Assembly: GCF_009882945.1 (NCBI RefSeq)
Contig: NZ_WTUY01000002.1
Span: 312,927-376,926 of the forward strand
DNA: 64,000 nucleotides
Direction of reading: 5' to 3'
Origin: Alcanivorax sp. DP30
GTDB lineage: Bacteria > Pseudomonadota > Gammaproteobacteria > Pseudomonadales > Alcanivoracaceae
Positions 9,554 through 18,027 of this stretch are shown in pieces (the first letter of the stretch is position 1; each line of letters opens with the position of its first letter). The position numbers and the translations under genes are program-made. The notes beneath the pieces are model-generated. The model did not search any database. It was not told the DNA's origin and saw only the letters and a program-made list of their open reading frames with translations.

Positions 9554-9757
9554 CTTGAGTCCATACTGCGCCATGGCCTGCATGTCCCGCAGGTACATCA
9601 TCAAACCCGTTTCGGCTTCCGTACGGCTGTTAAAGGGCCCTTCTACAGTGTTTTCGCGGGTTGAAAAGTACCAGTTAGCCCCTTCACTGAAAAACCTGTC
9701 GCTGCGAAACCAGGTCCTCGTTGTCTGATCATCATCTCTGCAATCCATGCATCCCAC
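9533..9757 (-). CDS. small conserved protein, DUF6316-like
   Basis: A 74-residue protein with the pattern FRSDRFFSEGANWYFSTRE followed by EGPFNSRTEAETGLMMYL. It resembles a family of short gammaproteobacterial proteins (DUF6316) in which an aromatic-rich beta segment ending in GPF leads into a helix. No signal peptide or TM helix is visible, and no function is known. Its coding 3' end overlaps the rraA-side hairpin. Family naming is from memory of the pattern. Confidence 0.65.
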   Translation of the reverse strand: MGCMDCRDDDQTTRTWFRSDRFFSEGANWYFSTRENTVEGPFNSRTEAETGLMMYLRDMQAMAQYGLKPGRVAD

Positions 9758-9988
9758 CCTGTACCAAGTGCTACTGTTATTATTAATATCAACAAATTAG
9801 CACTTCAGCTTTTTGGTTTTCCACGGCCGTTGGTCAGAAGCACACTTTTGGACAAGTCGCGAAATGGCACAAAAAGCTTGGGTTCTGGTTGGCAAAAGTT
9901 CCCTATATCACTGGTTTAGCAGGCGTTTTCTGTTATAAAGGCACAAAGGAAGAACGGGGTAGCAACCCTTTATCGGCAAGGAAACGTC

Positions 9989-10396
9989 ATGCTCAAATCC
10001 ATGTTGGTGGCCGACTATATGAGTCGCCGCGTCATTACCCTCACGCCAGAACAGTCCGTCCACGACGCCATTCTCGTACTGCTGGAGAACAAGATCTCCG
10101 GGGCGCCTGTGGTGGATGCGACGGGTACCCTGACTGGAATGTTCTCCGAGTCCGACTGTCTCAAGGGGGCGCTGGAAGCCAGTTATCATGGCACTGAAAT
10201 TGGCCCTGTACGTGAGTACATGACTCAGGATCTGCAAACTGTCAGTGGACAGACCTCGATTCTTGATGCCGCAGAGATTTTTCTCGCCGATCATCGCCGC
10301 CGCCTGCCCGTGGTTGATGATGGCAAGCTGGTTGGCCAAATCAGTCGCCGCGACCTGTTGCGAGCCATGGACGATTTCAGCCGCAATCCTTCCTAA
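9989..10396 (+). CDS. tandem CBS-domain protein
   Basis: A 135-residue cytosolic protein made of two CBS motifs, about residues 8-62 (VADYMSRRVITLTPEQSV, GAPVVDATGTLTGMFSESD) and 75-130 (VREYMTQDLQTVSGQTSI, RLPVVDDGKLVGQISRRDLL). Pairs of this kind form Bateman modules that bind adenine nucleotides and usually act as energy sensors. No catalytic domain is attached. GGCAAGGAAAC precedes the ATG at 9989. The 230 bp upstream hold no other gene. Its partner protein is not evident from the neighbours. Confidence 0.88.
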   Translation: MLKSMLVADYMSRRVITLTPEQSVHDAILVLLENKISGAPVVDATGTLTGMFSESDCLKGALEASYHGTEIGPVREYMTQDLQTVSGQTSILDAAEIFLADHRRRLPVVDDGKLVGQISRRDLLRAMDDFSRNPS

Positions 10397-10433
10397 TAAC
10401 CAAAAATTCAATAACTGTCCTTAAGGGGGACCT

Positions 10434-11024
10434 ATGAATCAGCCTTACCAGGCTCCATCATCCAATGTGGCCGTTGCCGCAGAAGACGCTGTTTATCAAC
10501 CAAAAATGTTCTCAGCCTCCGGACGCATTGGTCGCATGCGTTATTTCGTCTATGGCGCGGTAATGTCCATTGCCTTTTATGCTGTTATGGCCGTTGCGGT
10601 TGGTATCATTGCGGCGGTTTCCGGTGGGCTTGAGCAGGCCCAGCAAGGGGCTGGCATGGTGGTGCTTGGTTTTCTTTACTTCGCCATGATAATTGCTGTG
10701 CTTGTGTTTGCCGTGATTTTCATGGTCCGACGCCTCAATGACTTTAACGCTTCTGGGTGGTTGTCGCTGCTTCTGTTGGTGCCACTGGCGAACCTGGTAA
10801 TGATGCTGCTTCTGTTGTTCAAGAAGGGCACAGCCGGTGGCAATGACTACGGGCCAGCGCCCACAGAGAATAGCGGGCGGGTAAAAGCGGTGTTCTGGGT
10901 GGCCCTGATTCTCTGGTTGGTGGTCTTCGTCGGCGGTATTATCGCGGCGGTATCCATTCCGGCGTACCAGGATTACATGCAGCGCGCGGATGCGGCGCAA
11001 CAGATGGAATTTTCCGACTATTAA
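10434..11024 (+). CDS. DUF805 membrane protein with pilin-like C-terminal helix
   Basis: A 196-residue integral membrane protein. After a soluble N-terminus, the DUF805 hallmark SASGRIGRMRYFVYG (from about residue 24) is followed by TM helices near 35-60, 70-95 and 110-130, with the typical VRRLNDFNASGW between helices two and three. A further TM helix near 150-175 reads into AAVSIPAYQDYMQRAD, which looks like the N-terminal helix of type IV pilins and general secretion pseudopilins. AAGGGGGACC is a clear ribosome site. The function of DUF805 proteins is unknown. A bidirectional terminator follows. Confidence 0.85.
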   Translation: MNQPYQAPSSNVAVAAEDAVYQPKMFSASGRIGRMRYFVYGAVMSIAFYAVMAVAVGIIAAVSGGLEQAQQGAGMVVLGFLYFAMIIAVLVFAVIFMVRRLNDFNASGWLSLLLLVPLANLVMMLLLLFKKGTAGGNDYGPAPTENSGRVKAVFWVALILWLVVFVGGIIAAVSIPAYQDYMQRADAAQQMEFSDY

Positions 11025-11079
11025 GCAAGCTGTCAGTGGCGCCGCAAGGCGTCACAGGTATCATCTGTGTGATACAGAC

Positions 11080-11113
11080 ACAAAAAAGGGGCTCCGAGGA
11101 GCCCCTTTTTTGT
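11080..11113. terminator. bidirectional rho-independent terminator
   Basis: GGGGCTC-CGAG-GAGCCCC with A6 upstream and T6 downstream gives a strong hairpin with U-tracts on both strands. It serves the DUF805 gene on the plus strand and mdh on the minus strand, whose stop is at 11126. Confidence 0.93.
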
Positions 11114-11125
11114 CACCGGGATGCC

Positions 11126-12106
11126 TTACGGCAGCAGGTGGGAAACAGCGTCACGCTCTTCCGCCAGTTCCTGCTCGGTAGCCTGCATGCGAGCACGGGA
11201 GAAGTCGTTGACTTCCAGGCCCTGAACGATAGTCCAGTCGCCGTCCTTGCAGGTGCAGGGGTAAGAGTAGATCAGGCCTTCCTGGATGCCGTAGGAACCA
11301 TCGCTGTAGATGCCCATGGAAACCCAGTCGCCTTCTTCGGTGCCCAGTGCCCAGGAGCGCATGTGGTCCACAGCAGCGTTGGCAGCAGAAGCAGCGGAGG
11401 ATGCACCGCGTGCCTTGATGATGGCGGCGCCACGTTGCTGGACTTCCGGGATGTAGGTGCCTTCGTACCAGTCCTGCTCAACCTGATCCACAGCAACCTT
11501 GCCGTCCACTTCGCAGTGGTGCAGGTCGGGGTACTGGGTGGAGGAGTGGTTGCCCCAGATGGTCATCTTCTTGATGTCGTTGACAGTTTTGCCCAGCTTG
11601 GTGGCCAGTTGCGCCATGCCACGGTTGTGGTCAAGACGGGTCATGGCAGTAAACTGACGCGGGTTGATATCCGGCGCGTTGCGCTGGGCAATCAGGGCGT
11701 TGGTGTTGGCCGGGTTGCCGACTACCAGTACCTTGATGTCCTTGCTGGCATTGTCGTTAATGGCCTTGCCTTGTACAGAGAAGATTGCCGCGTTGGCTTC
11801 GAGCAGATCTTTACGCTCCATGCCCGGACCACGCGGACGAGCACCAACCAGCAGCGCGTAATCAGCGTCCTTGAAGGCCACGTTGGCATCGTCGGTGCCA
11901 GAGATACCGGCAACCAGCGGGAATGCACAGTCTTCCAGCTCCATGATGACGCCTTTCAGGGCTTCCAGAGCGGGGGTGATTTCGAGCAGCTGAAGAATAA
12001 CAGGCTGATCTTTGCCGAGCATATCGCCGGAAGCGATGCGGAACAGCAGGGAATAGCTGATTTGGCCAGCGGCGCCGGTGACGGCTACGCGTACGGGTGC
12101 TTTCAT
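11126..12106 (-). CDS. mdh: malate dehydrogenase (NAD)
   Basis: A 326-residue cytosolic MDH of the type found in beta/gammaproteobacteria and plants. It interconverts malate and oxaloacetate. The N-terminus carries the Rossmann motif [19 protein letters not shown]; the substrate arginines are in [15 protein letters not shown] and TRLDHNRG; the catalytic His is in [14 protein letters not shown]. The start at 12106 is set by AGGAG ten bases upstream and by alignment with known N-termini ([14 protein letters not shown]). A consensus -10 and a large leader hairpin lie upstream. It fits the TCA/glyoxylate theme of glcB, idh and icd elsewhere in the window. Confidence 0.97.
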   Translation of the reverse strand: MKAPVRVAVTGAAGQISYSLLFRIASGDMLGKDQPVILQLLEITPALEALKGVIMELEDCAFPLVAGISGTDDANVAFKDADYALLVGARPRGPGMERKDLLEANAAIFSVQGKAINDNASKDIKVLVVGNPANTNALIAQRNAPDINPRQFTAMTRLDHNRGMAQLATKLGKTVNDIKKMTIWGNHSSTQYPDLHHCEVDGKVAVDQVEQDWYEGTYIPEVQQRGAAIIKARGASSAASAANAAVDHMRSWALGTEEGDWVSMGIYSDGSYGIQEGLIYSYPCTCKDGDWTIVQGLEVNDFSRARMQATEQELAEERDAVSHLLP

Positions 12107-12151
12107 GAACAATCTCCTAGCTTGAATTCGGGAGAGGTGGCAGAACGATGA

Positions 12152-12184
12152 ACCTCTGAACCATGCTGTGCATGGGTCAGAGGT
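12152..12184. promoter_or_regulatory. long palindrome in the mdh leader
   Basis: ACCTCTGA(A)CCATGC pairs with GCATGG(G)TCAGAGGT around a TGT loop: 15 positions with one mismatch. It lies just downstream of the mdh -10 on the minus strand, so it would be near the 5' end of the mdh transcript as an RNA hairpin, or it could be a DNA operator in this divergent region. Confidence 0.6.
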
Positions 12185-12197
12185 CCGAACGGCGCGC

Positions 12198-12203
12198 ATT
12201 ATA
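12198..12203 (-). promoter_or_regulatory. mdh -10 element
   Basis: On the minus strand these bases read TATAAT, the sigma-70 consensus, about 95 bp upstream of the mdh start. No good -35 is seen at 16-18 bp, so an activator may be needed or the promoter may use other contacts. Confidence 0.55.
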
Positions 12204-12244
12204 AAGGAGCTGGCGACTAATCGCACGAACTCCTAAGGAGGAAT

Positions 12245-13327
12245 ATGAATACCTGGGACGTGATAGTGATCGGGGCGGGCCAGGCGGGCAGTGCGGCGGC
12301 TTGGGATCTGGCCGCCGGGGGCAAGCGTGTTTTGGTTCTTTCGCGGGCTGCAGGAGCGGGCAAACCCTGTGCCGGTGGTGTCACCATGAAGACCCTGAAC
12401 CGCTATCGCTTCTCCATTGCTCCGCTGGTGCGGGAAACCGTGGATGCCTTGCATGTAAGCCGCTTCCCGCGCCAGGAGTCGGTGCTCAAGGCGCCGAATC
12501 CTTTCTGTGTGATGACCGAGCGCAGCGAGCTGGACCAGTATTGCCTGGCACAAGCGCAGGAACAGGGAGCCGTGTTCAAGCTTGTCCGCGGGATTGAGTC
12601 CGTGCGGCAGCACCAAAACGGTGTCGCGGTCACTACCCGAGAAGGGGATCAGTTTCAGGCCAGATTCCTTGTTGCGGCAGATGGCGCCAATAGTCGGGTA
12701 CGGCATTTGCTGGGTGAGCGCTCGTGGCAGGGTGCCATGGCCATCGAGGGGCACATTGACCGGGCGGACCTCAAGGACTATCCCGGTATGACACTGGATT
12801 TTCAGGCAATCAAAGGGGGCTATGGCTGGCTGTTTCCGAAGGAGGATCACGTCAATGTGGGGCTCTATATCTGGAAGCACGGGCTGGCGGCCACAGACCG
12901 CAGGGCGCTGGATCAGTATTGCCTGGATCGACTGGGTGTGAAGCCGCACAGGGTGTCCGGTTTCCCCCTGGGGACCTGGTTGCCTCAGGCTCGGCTTCGA
13001 CAGGAGCGGATCCTGTTTGCCGGGGATGCGGCAGGATGCAGCGAAGCCCTGCTCGGCGAAGGTATTTATGGAGCCGTGTTGAGTGGCCAGCTGGCGGCTC
13101 AGGCGCTGCTGTCAGGAGATCTGGATAATTACCGGGAAAACCTGCAGGACTGGCGTGAGGAGTTGATCAAGGTAAAGCAGCTTTCAGCCCTGTTTTACGG
13201 CCTGCTGCCGATTTCCGTTCCGATGCTTCAGGGACGGCTTGGAACGACGCTGGTGGCGGACTTTTCCCGGGGTTATACCTTGGGGCAGTGCAAGCGCCGC
13301 TGGCGTGGCGCCCCCAGCCTTGCATGA
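12245..13327 (+). CDS. FAD-dependent oxidoreductase, geranylgeranyl-reductase family
   Basis: A 360-residue flavoprotein. The FAD-binding motif VIVIGAGQAGSAAAWDL is at residues 5-22, followed by KPCAGGVTMKTL, which resembles the cysteine-glycine signature of geranylgeranyl reductases and related group A flavoproteins. The second dinucleotide motif is LVAADGANSRVRHLL and the third is LFAGDAAGCSEALLGEGI. Family members reduce isoprenoid double bonds or hydroxylate aromatic compounds; the substrate here is unknown. TAAGGAGG lies directly upstream of the ATG. It is divergent from mdh and convergent with the AraC gene. Confidence 0.8.
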   Translation: MNTWDVIVIGAGQAGSAAAWDLAAGGKRVLVLSRAAGAGKPCAGGVTMKTLNRYRFSIAPLVRETVDALHVSRFPRQESVLKAPNPFCVMTERSELDQYCLAQAQEQGAVFKLVRGIESVRQHQNGVAVTTREGDQFQARFLVAADGANSRVRHLLGERSWQGAMAIEGHIDRADLKDYPGMTLDFQAIKGGYGWLFPKEDHVNVGLYIWKHGLAATDRRALDQYCLDRLGVKPHRVSGFPLGTWLPQARLRQERILFAGDAAGCSEALLGEGIYGAVLSGQLAAQALLSGDLDNYRENLQDWREELIKVKQLSALFYGLLPISVPMLQGRLGTTLVADFSRGYTLGQCKRRWRGAPSLA

Positions 13328-13336
13328 AACAAGGGG

Positions 13337-14386
13337 TCAGACTGGAGGTGGCGCCTCGCGGCCCTGTTCCCGGTAACTGATCGGGGTGATGCCGAACCAG
13401 CGCTTGAAGGCGCGGTTGAAGGCACTTTGCTCCGAATAGCCAAGATCCAGGGCGATCTGGTTGACGGAACGCTGACTGTGCAGAAGCCAGTCACAGGCCA
13501 GCCGCCGGCGTTCCTCCTCAAGCAGGCTGGAGAAATCGGTATTTTCGGCGCGCAGCTGTCGGCGTAGAGTCCAGGGCTTTACGCCCAGCTCATCGGCGAT
13601 GGGCTCCAGCTGAGGCACTCCTTGCTGGAAGCATTTCTGAATTTCCAGGCGTACCTGGTCGAGCAGATTGTCGCGGGCATGATACTGCGTCACGGCTCGC
13701 TGCATGCGCGAACGTGCCAGTTTATGTACATCCGGGTCCGCATCACGCAATGGCAAATCGAGCAGCTGATGGCTTAGAACGATTGCGTTTTCTGGCTGCT
13801 CAAAGGCCACTGGGCAATTGAAGATACGTTTGTATTCCTGTGGGTCCCCTTGTGCCGGGTGCTGGAAATGAATGCGTTCCGGGTTGTAGCTTTGCCCAAG
13901 AATCCAGCGCCCGAAGGTGATGGCAGCGGCAAAGTTGGCATCAATGCGCATGGGATAGGTGGGCATGGCTTCCATGTCACTGTCCCAGATCAGCCACAGA
14001 TCCTCATCTTTCCATTCGAAACGCATGGAAGCGTATTCGGTGGTGACTTTCATGAATGGAATCATCAACTCAATAGCATCCCTGAGCGTGGCGCTGGACA
14101 TGCTGGCATAACCCAGCTCGCCCATGAAGCGTGGGCGAATAGCCTCACCCATGTGCAGGCCAAACAGGGGATCATTGCTGTGTTTGAGCGCCAGCCGGAT
14201 CAGCTGGTCTTCCACCGTCATGGCAATACGGGACTGGGGATTCTCAAGATCCTCGTTGCTGACACCAAGATCAATCAGGGCGCCGCTGAGATCCACGCCG
14301 GCACGCAGGGCGGCATCCAGCAGAAATTCCAGCCAGAAGGGGGCGACGGTACGTTGTTGCAAAAGGGTCGAGTAGCTGGGTGACAT
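13337..14386 (-). CDS. AraC-family transcriptional regulator (OruR/ArgR-type N-terminal domain)
   Basis: A 349-residue regulator. Residues 1-210 form the arabinose-binding-like N-terminal domain typical of OruR/GbuR/VirS-type proteins (DPLFGLHMGEAIRP, LGYASMSSATLRDAIELM). The C-terminal 100 residues are the double HTH of AraC: LEPIADELGVKPWTLRRQLR and SVNQIALDLGYSEQSAFNRAF, ending FGITPISYR. Regulators of this class often control lipid, alcohol or amino acid catabolism genes next to them, but neither neighbour is an obvious target. No ligand can be assigned. Confidence 0.9.
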   Translation of the reverse strand: MSPSYSTLLQQRTVAPFWLEFLLDAALRAGVDLSGALIDLGVSNEDLENPQSRIAMTVEDQLIRLALKHSNDPLFGLHMGEAIRPRFMGELGYASMSSATLRDAIELMIPFMKVTTEYASMRFEWKDEDLWLIWDSDMEAMPTYPMRIDANFAAAITFGRWILGQSYNPERIHFQHPAQGDPQEYKRIFNCPVAFEQPENAIVLSHQLLDLPLRDADPDVHKLARSRMQRAVTQYHARDNLLDQVRLEIQKCFQQGVPQLEPIADELGVKPWTLRRQLRAENTDFSSLLEEERRRLACDWLLHSQRSVNQIALDLGYSEQSAFNRAFKRWFGITPISYREQGREAPPPV

Positions 14387-14476
14387 GGGCTCGTGATTTC
14401 TTGTTATTCCGAGCAGTAGATAACGAGAGCAGGGCGGTTAAGTCAACCGTTGTGATCAATCCGGCAGCAGGAAGGC

Positions 14477-14496
14477 GGGGAGTCTGATGACTCCCC
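14477..14496 (-). terminator. hairpin downstream of the phasin-like gene
   Basis: GGGGAGT and ACTCCCC form a perfect 7-bp stem with a 6-nt loop, 25 bp past the stop of the phasin-like gene. No U-tract follows, so termination is likely but not certain. Confidence 0.45.
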
Positions 14497-14520
14497 ACGC
14501 CAATCCTTGCCGGTGAGGAC

Positions 14521-14880
14521 TTATTTCGCGTCCTTGGCCAGCTTGTTGACCTTGCGGGTCAGGGAATTCAGTTTCTTGTTCAGGGCTTCCACGTCACTTT
14601 GCGTGGGCAGACCCAGCGCTTCAGCCAGTTTGCCGCGCAGTTCGTCGAGGGTGGATGCCTTTTCTGCCACCTTCTTGCTGGTAGCCTTGGTGGTCTTGGC
14701 CAGTTCTTTCTGGCGCTTTTCACCGGTCTTTACCAGAGTCTCGAACAGTTCATTGCTTGATTGTTCAACACGCTTGGCCGCACCGCGCACGGCGTTGCTG
14801 ATTTTTTCAGCAGCAGCACGGGTTTCAGCATTCAGTTGCTCATAGCGCTCATTGAACTGGGAAATTACAGTATTGCTCAT
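14521..14880 (-). CDS. phasin-like / polyhydroxyalkanoate granule-associated protein
   Basis: A 119-residue, Lys- and Ala-rich helical protein. AAGGAGG upstream of the ATG at 14880 fixes the start. Residues 5-60 look like a phasin helix (NERYEQLNAETRAAAEKISN). A Lys/Thr/Ala-rich middle with KATSKKVAEKAST and a C-terminal heptad-type coiled coil (VEALNKKLNSLTRKVNKLAK) follow. Phasins coat PHA storage granules, and PhaF/PhaI-type proteins of pseudomonads share the leucine-zipper-like end. No PHA synthase is in the window, so the assignment rests on composition and pattern only. Confidence 0.65.
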   Translation of the reverse strand: MSNTVISQFNERYEQLNAETRAAAEKISNAVRGAAKRVEQSSNELFETLVKTGEKRQKELAKTTKATSKKVAEKASTLDELRGKLAEALGLPTQSDVEALNKKLNSLTRKVNKLAKDAK

Positions 14881-15049
14881 TGGAGAATCCCTCCTTAAAT
14901 TGATTGGCGTGCCTCTAGAGGCGTTGCAAGTGTATGCCAGTGCTTCGGGGCGGGATTTATTGTTGTCGAACAATAAAACATGACCATGATTCAGTTACAA
15001 ATCAGTAACAAAGGCGCATTGAAACCCACATTTCATACAGGGAGACCCC

Positions 15050-16579
15050 ATGACAGCAGTGATCCGTCAGGGATGCTATGAAGGCCTTCATCGCAACGGT
15101 GTCATCGAATATCGGGGCGTTCCTTTTGCTCTGCCGCCCCTTGGCGAGCGACGTTTCAAGGCGCCATTGCCGCTACCTGACAGTGATGACACTTTTCGGG
15201 CAGACCAGTTTCCGCTGGCCTCTTTGCAGATGAACAACCCGATAATGGGCGTTAATGAATCCAGTCAGGATTGCCTGTACCTGAATATCTGGCGGCCTGA
15301 AGGGGAGGGACCTTTCCCGGTGATGGTCTGGTTTCATGGAGGTGGTTATCTGTCCGGATCCATTTCCCAGGTTCTGTACAACGGGGCGGAACTGGCCCGC
15401 AGCCAGCAAGTGATAGTCGTGAATGCAGCCTATCGACTGGGGGCGCTGGGGTTTGGCGATTTCAGTAAAATTGCCCCTGAGCTTGGTGCAGTGACCAATG
15501 CTGGCTTGAGGGATCAAGTGGCGGCGTTGGAGTGGGTGGCTGAAAACATTGCAGCTTTTGCGGGGGATCCTGCTGCGGTCACCATATTCGGCGAATCCGC
15601 TGGTGGCTTCAGTGTCTGCTCGTTATTGGCCTGTCCAGCAGCAAAAGACCTCTTTCACGGGGCCATTGTACAGTCAGGTGCCGCTGATTTTGCTCTGTGC
15701 ACAGAGGAAGCGAGCAAGGTGGCACAGGCGCTCGTGGATGCCTTGCCGGGCGAGGGGAGTGCGGCTGAGCGCCTGCTGAACAGTTCCGACCGGGATTGGA
15801 TCAAGGCTCAGAATGCCTCGGTGAAGGTGCTGGTCAAACGAGGCCTGAGGGACACCACGCCGCAGTTTGCCATGAACTTTTTGCCGGTAGTGGATGATGA
15901 CCTTCTCCCTGAGCTTCCCATTGACGCCATTGCACGCGGCGCTGCCTCTGACAAGCGACTATTGGCGGGAGTCTGTGCGGATGAATACCACTTCTTCCAG
16001 TACGGAGGCGTATTGGCGGGAAAGACCACGATGGATGCTCTGCGCGAGATCGACGAGGATGAATTGCTGCGCCGCTTTGAGCGGGGCTTGCCGGCCCACG
16101 GTGGCGAGGCATACCAGTATTATCGTGAAACCGTGACACCGGATGAGCGCCGTTGTGAGCTGGACCGGCTTTCGGCTATGGAATCTGATCGTCTGTTCCG
16201 CGTCCCGACACTGCGGCTGCTGGACGCGCAATCTGTACACAACGATGCCTGCTGGGGTTTCCAGTTTACCTGGCCCAGTGCGCCGTTTGGCGTGCCTTTG
16301 GGAGCCTGCCATGTGGTGGATATCCCCTTTGTATTCGGTGTGACCGATACGCCGGCGGGCTTGTACTTCACGGGCGGCGGGGGGCAGGCCAGGGCGTTGT
16401 CCGTGGAAGTGCAAAACGTATGGGGAGGCTTTGCCCGGGGTGAATCCCCCGAATGGCAGCCCTGGGGTGAGCAGCGCCAGGCGCGGCAGTTCGGACCGGG
16501 TGAGCCACTTGTCGGGCTCCTGGATGAAGCGGGGGAGATGCTGTGGCGGGACATTATTCCTGAGCCCGCCGACCACTGA
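15050..16579 (+). CDS. type-B carboxylesterase / para-nitrobenzyl-esterase-like
   Basis: A 509-residue alpha/beta hydrolase of the cholinesterase/carboxylesterase family. The oxyanion-hole motif VMVWFHGGGYLSGS is near residue 90. The nucleophile elbow FGESAGGFSVCSLL places Ser183 as catalytic. The C-terminal GACHVVDIPFVFG provides the catalytic His region. The early SQDCLYLNIWRP is the second family signature. There is no signal peptide, so it is probably cytosolic. It is expected to hydrolyse carboxylic esters; the natural substrate is unknown. GGGAGACC precedes the ATG. Confidence 0.9.
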   Translation: MTAVIRQGCYEGLHRNGVIEYRGVPFALPPLGERRFKAPLPLPDSDDTFRADQFPLASLQMNNPIMGVNESSQDCLYLNIWRPEGEGPFPVMVWFHGGGYLSGSISQVLYNGAELARSQQVIVVNAAYRLGALGFGDFSKIAPELGAVTNAGLRDQVAALEWVAENIAAFAGDPAAVTIFGESAGGFSVCSLLACPAAKDLFHGAIVQSGAADFALCTEEASKVAQALVDALPGEGSAAERLLNSSDRDWIKAQNASVKVLVKRGLRDTTPQFAMNFLPVVDDDLLPELPIDAIARGAASDKRLLAGVCADEYHFFQYGGVLAGKTTMDALREIDEDELLRRFERGLPAHGGEAYQYYRETVTPDERRCELDRLSAMESDRLFRVPTLRLLDAQSVHNDACWGFQFTWPSAPFGVPLGACHVVDIPFVFGVTDTPAGLYFTGGGGQARALSVEVQNVWGGFARGESPEWQPWGEQRQARQFGPGEPLVGLLDEAGEMLWRDIIPEPADH

Positions 16580-16605
16580 CGTTTTTCCGTTATGGCGAAA
16601 AGGCG

Positions 16606-16643
16606 TAGAATACGCGCCCCGCACCGGATTACCGGGCGGGGCG
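16606..16643 (+). promoter_or_regulatory. bolA promoter -10 with downstream GC-rich hairpin
   Basis: TAGAAT (16606-16611) is a good -10. It is followed at once by a 12-bp GC-rich stem (16615-16643) with one bulged A and an ATTA loop. The hairpin would sit at the very 5' end of the bolA-trhO transcript, or terminate the esterase transcript. Confidence 0.5.
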
Positions 16644-16674
16644 TTAATCATTTCTCCGCAAGTCAGGATGGCCC

Positions 16675-17007
16675 ATGAGTGTTGCAACATTGATCGAGCG
16701 CAAGGTTTACGATGCGGTGCCTGTGGCACATTTCGCGCTGGAAAATGAGAGTCACAAACACAGTGTGCCACCCAATTCGGAAACGCATTTCAAACTGGTG
16801 CTGGTCTCCGACGCGTTTAGCGACATGATGCCGGTGCGCCGTCACCAGATGCTGTACAAGATTCTGGCCGATGAGCTGGCTGGCCCAGTGCACGCTCTGG
16901 CGTTGCATACTTTCACCATTGATGAGTGGAAGGCCAAAGGCGGGGAGGTATCTCAATCTCCTGACTGTATGGGTGGCAGCAAGCACGATCCGGAGTTTAA
17001 AGCGTGA
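16675..17007 (+). CDS. bolA: BolA-family protein
   Basis: A 110-residue BolA homologue. The core has [33 protein letters not shown] and [14 protein letters not shown], the usual KH-like fold with the invariant His near the C-terminal helix. BolA proteins pair with monothiol glutaredoxins in Fe-S handling and affect morphology and stress responses. The last 15 residues extend past the family core. The stop overlaps the GTG start of trhO by 4 bp, so the pair is translationally coupled. Confidence 0.93.
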   Translation: MSVATLIERKVYDAVPVAHFALENESHKHSVPPNSETHFKLVLVSDAFSDMMPVRRHQMLYKILADELAGPVHALALHTFTIDEWKAKGGEVSQSPDCMGGSKHDPEFKA

Positions 17008-17960
17008 GTCAGCACAAAGAAGAAAGGGCCGACAGTATTGTCGTCGCAGCACTTTATAAATTCGTTCGACTGGAAGACTTCGAGGCCCTGCGCCAGCCGC
17101 TGCTGGCGCTGATGATGGATAGTGATGTCCGGGGCACCTTGTTGCTGGCTAACGAAGGTATCAACGGCACTATCTCCGGCCCCCGGGCAGGGATCAATAC
17201 GGTACTGGAATGGCTGCGCAGTGACCCGCGACTGGCGGATCTTGAGCACAAGGAGTCTTTCCATGACGAGCATCCCTTCCTGCGTACCAAGGTGAAGCTG
17301 AAGAAAGAGATTGTCACCATGGGCGTGGAAGGCATAGATCCCAATCGTACCGTGGGCACCTATCTGACTCCGCAGGAATGGAACGAGGTGATCAGCGACC
17401 CCGAGACTATCCTTATTGATACCCGCAATGACTATGAGGTAGAAGTGGGTACCTTCAAGGGAGCGATTAACCCTCATACCCAGACATTTCGAGAGTTCCC
17501 CGATTACGTCAAGGAAACCCTGGATCCGGCTAAACACAAAAAAGTTGCCATGTTCTGCACAGGCGGCATTCGCTGTGAAAAGTCCACGGCCTATCTCAAG
17601 GAGCAGGGTTTTGAAGAGGTGTACCACCTGAAAGGGGGAATCCTCAAATACCTGGAAGAAACGCCCAAAGAGAATTCACTGTGGGAAGGCGAGTGCTTTG
17701 TGTTCGATGAGCGCGTTACGGTGGATCATGACCTTAACCCCGGTGAATACGATCAGTGCCACGCCTGTCGCCGTCCTATCAGTGAAGAAGACCAGCAATC
17801 TGAACTGTTTCAGCTGGGCGTCTCCTGTCCTCACTGTTATGACGAATCCAGTCCGGAACAGAAGGCGCGTTTTGCGGAACGCCAGAAACAGATTGAGCTG
17901 GCCCGCGCCCGTGGTCAGGCTCACCGTGGCCAGAATCCGCGTACCCGTGAGGAGGGTTGA
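17004..17960 (+). CDS. trhO: tRNA uridine(34) hydroxylase, rhodanese-domain (YceA)
   Basis: A 318-residue TrhO/YceA protein. An N-terminal acylphosphatase-like domain ([15 protein letters not shown]) precedes a rhodanese domain at about 125-225 with the active-site Cys in [18 protein letters not shown]-terminal zinc-type segment has [12 protein letters not shown] and SCPHCYDE. TrhO hydroxylates U34 of certain tRNAs in an oxygen-dependent reaction. Start is GTG at 17004, overlapping the bolA stop (GTGA). Confidence 0.95.
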   Translation: MSQHKEERADSIVVAALYKFVRLEDFEALRQPLLALMMDSDVRGTLLLANEGINGTISGPRAGINTVLEWLRSDPRLADLEHKESFHDEHPFLRTKVKLKKEIVTMGVEGIDPNRTVGTYLTPQEWNEVISDPETILIDTRNDYEVEVGTFKGAINPHTQTFREFPDYVKETLDPAKHKKVAMFCTGGIRCEKSTAYLKEQGFEEVYHLKGGILKYLEETPKENSLWEGECFVFDERVTVDHDLNPGEYDQCHACRRPISEEDQQSELFQLGVSCPHCYDESSPEQKARFAERQKQIELARARGQAHRGQNPRTREEG

Positions 17961-18027
17961 TCACGGAAAGGCCTGACAGTTTCCCGGGTCTCACCTAGAC
18001 TGTTCACAACGGTTGAGTGAGGTTCGA

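Noticed and set aside
11036-12151. 371-codon plus-strand frame opposite mdh
   Set aside because: Crosses the mdh terminator and reads mdh antisense; no family pattern.
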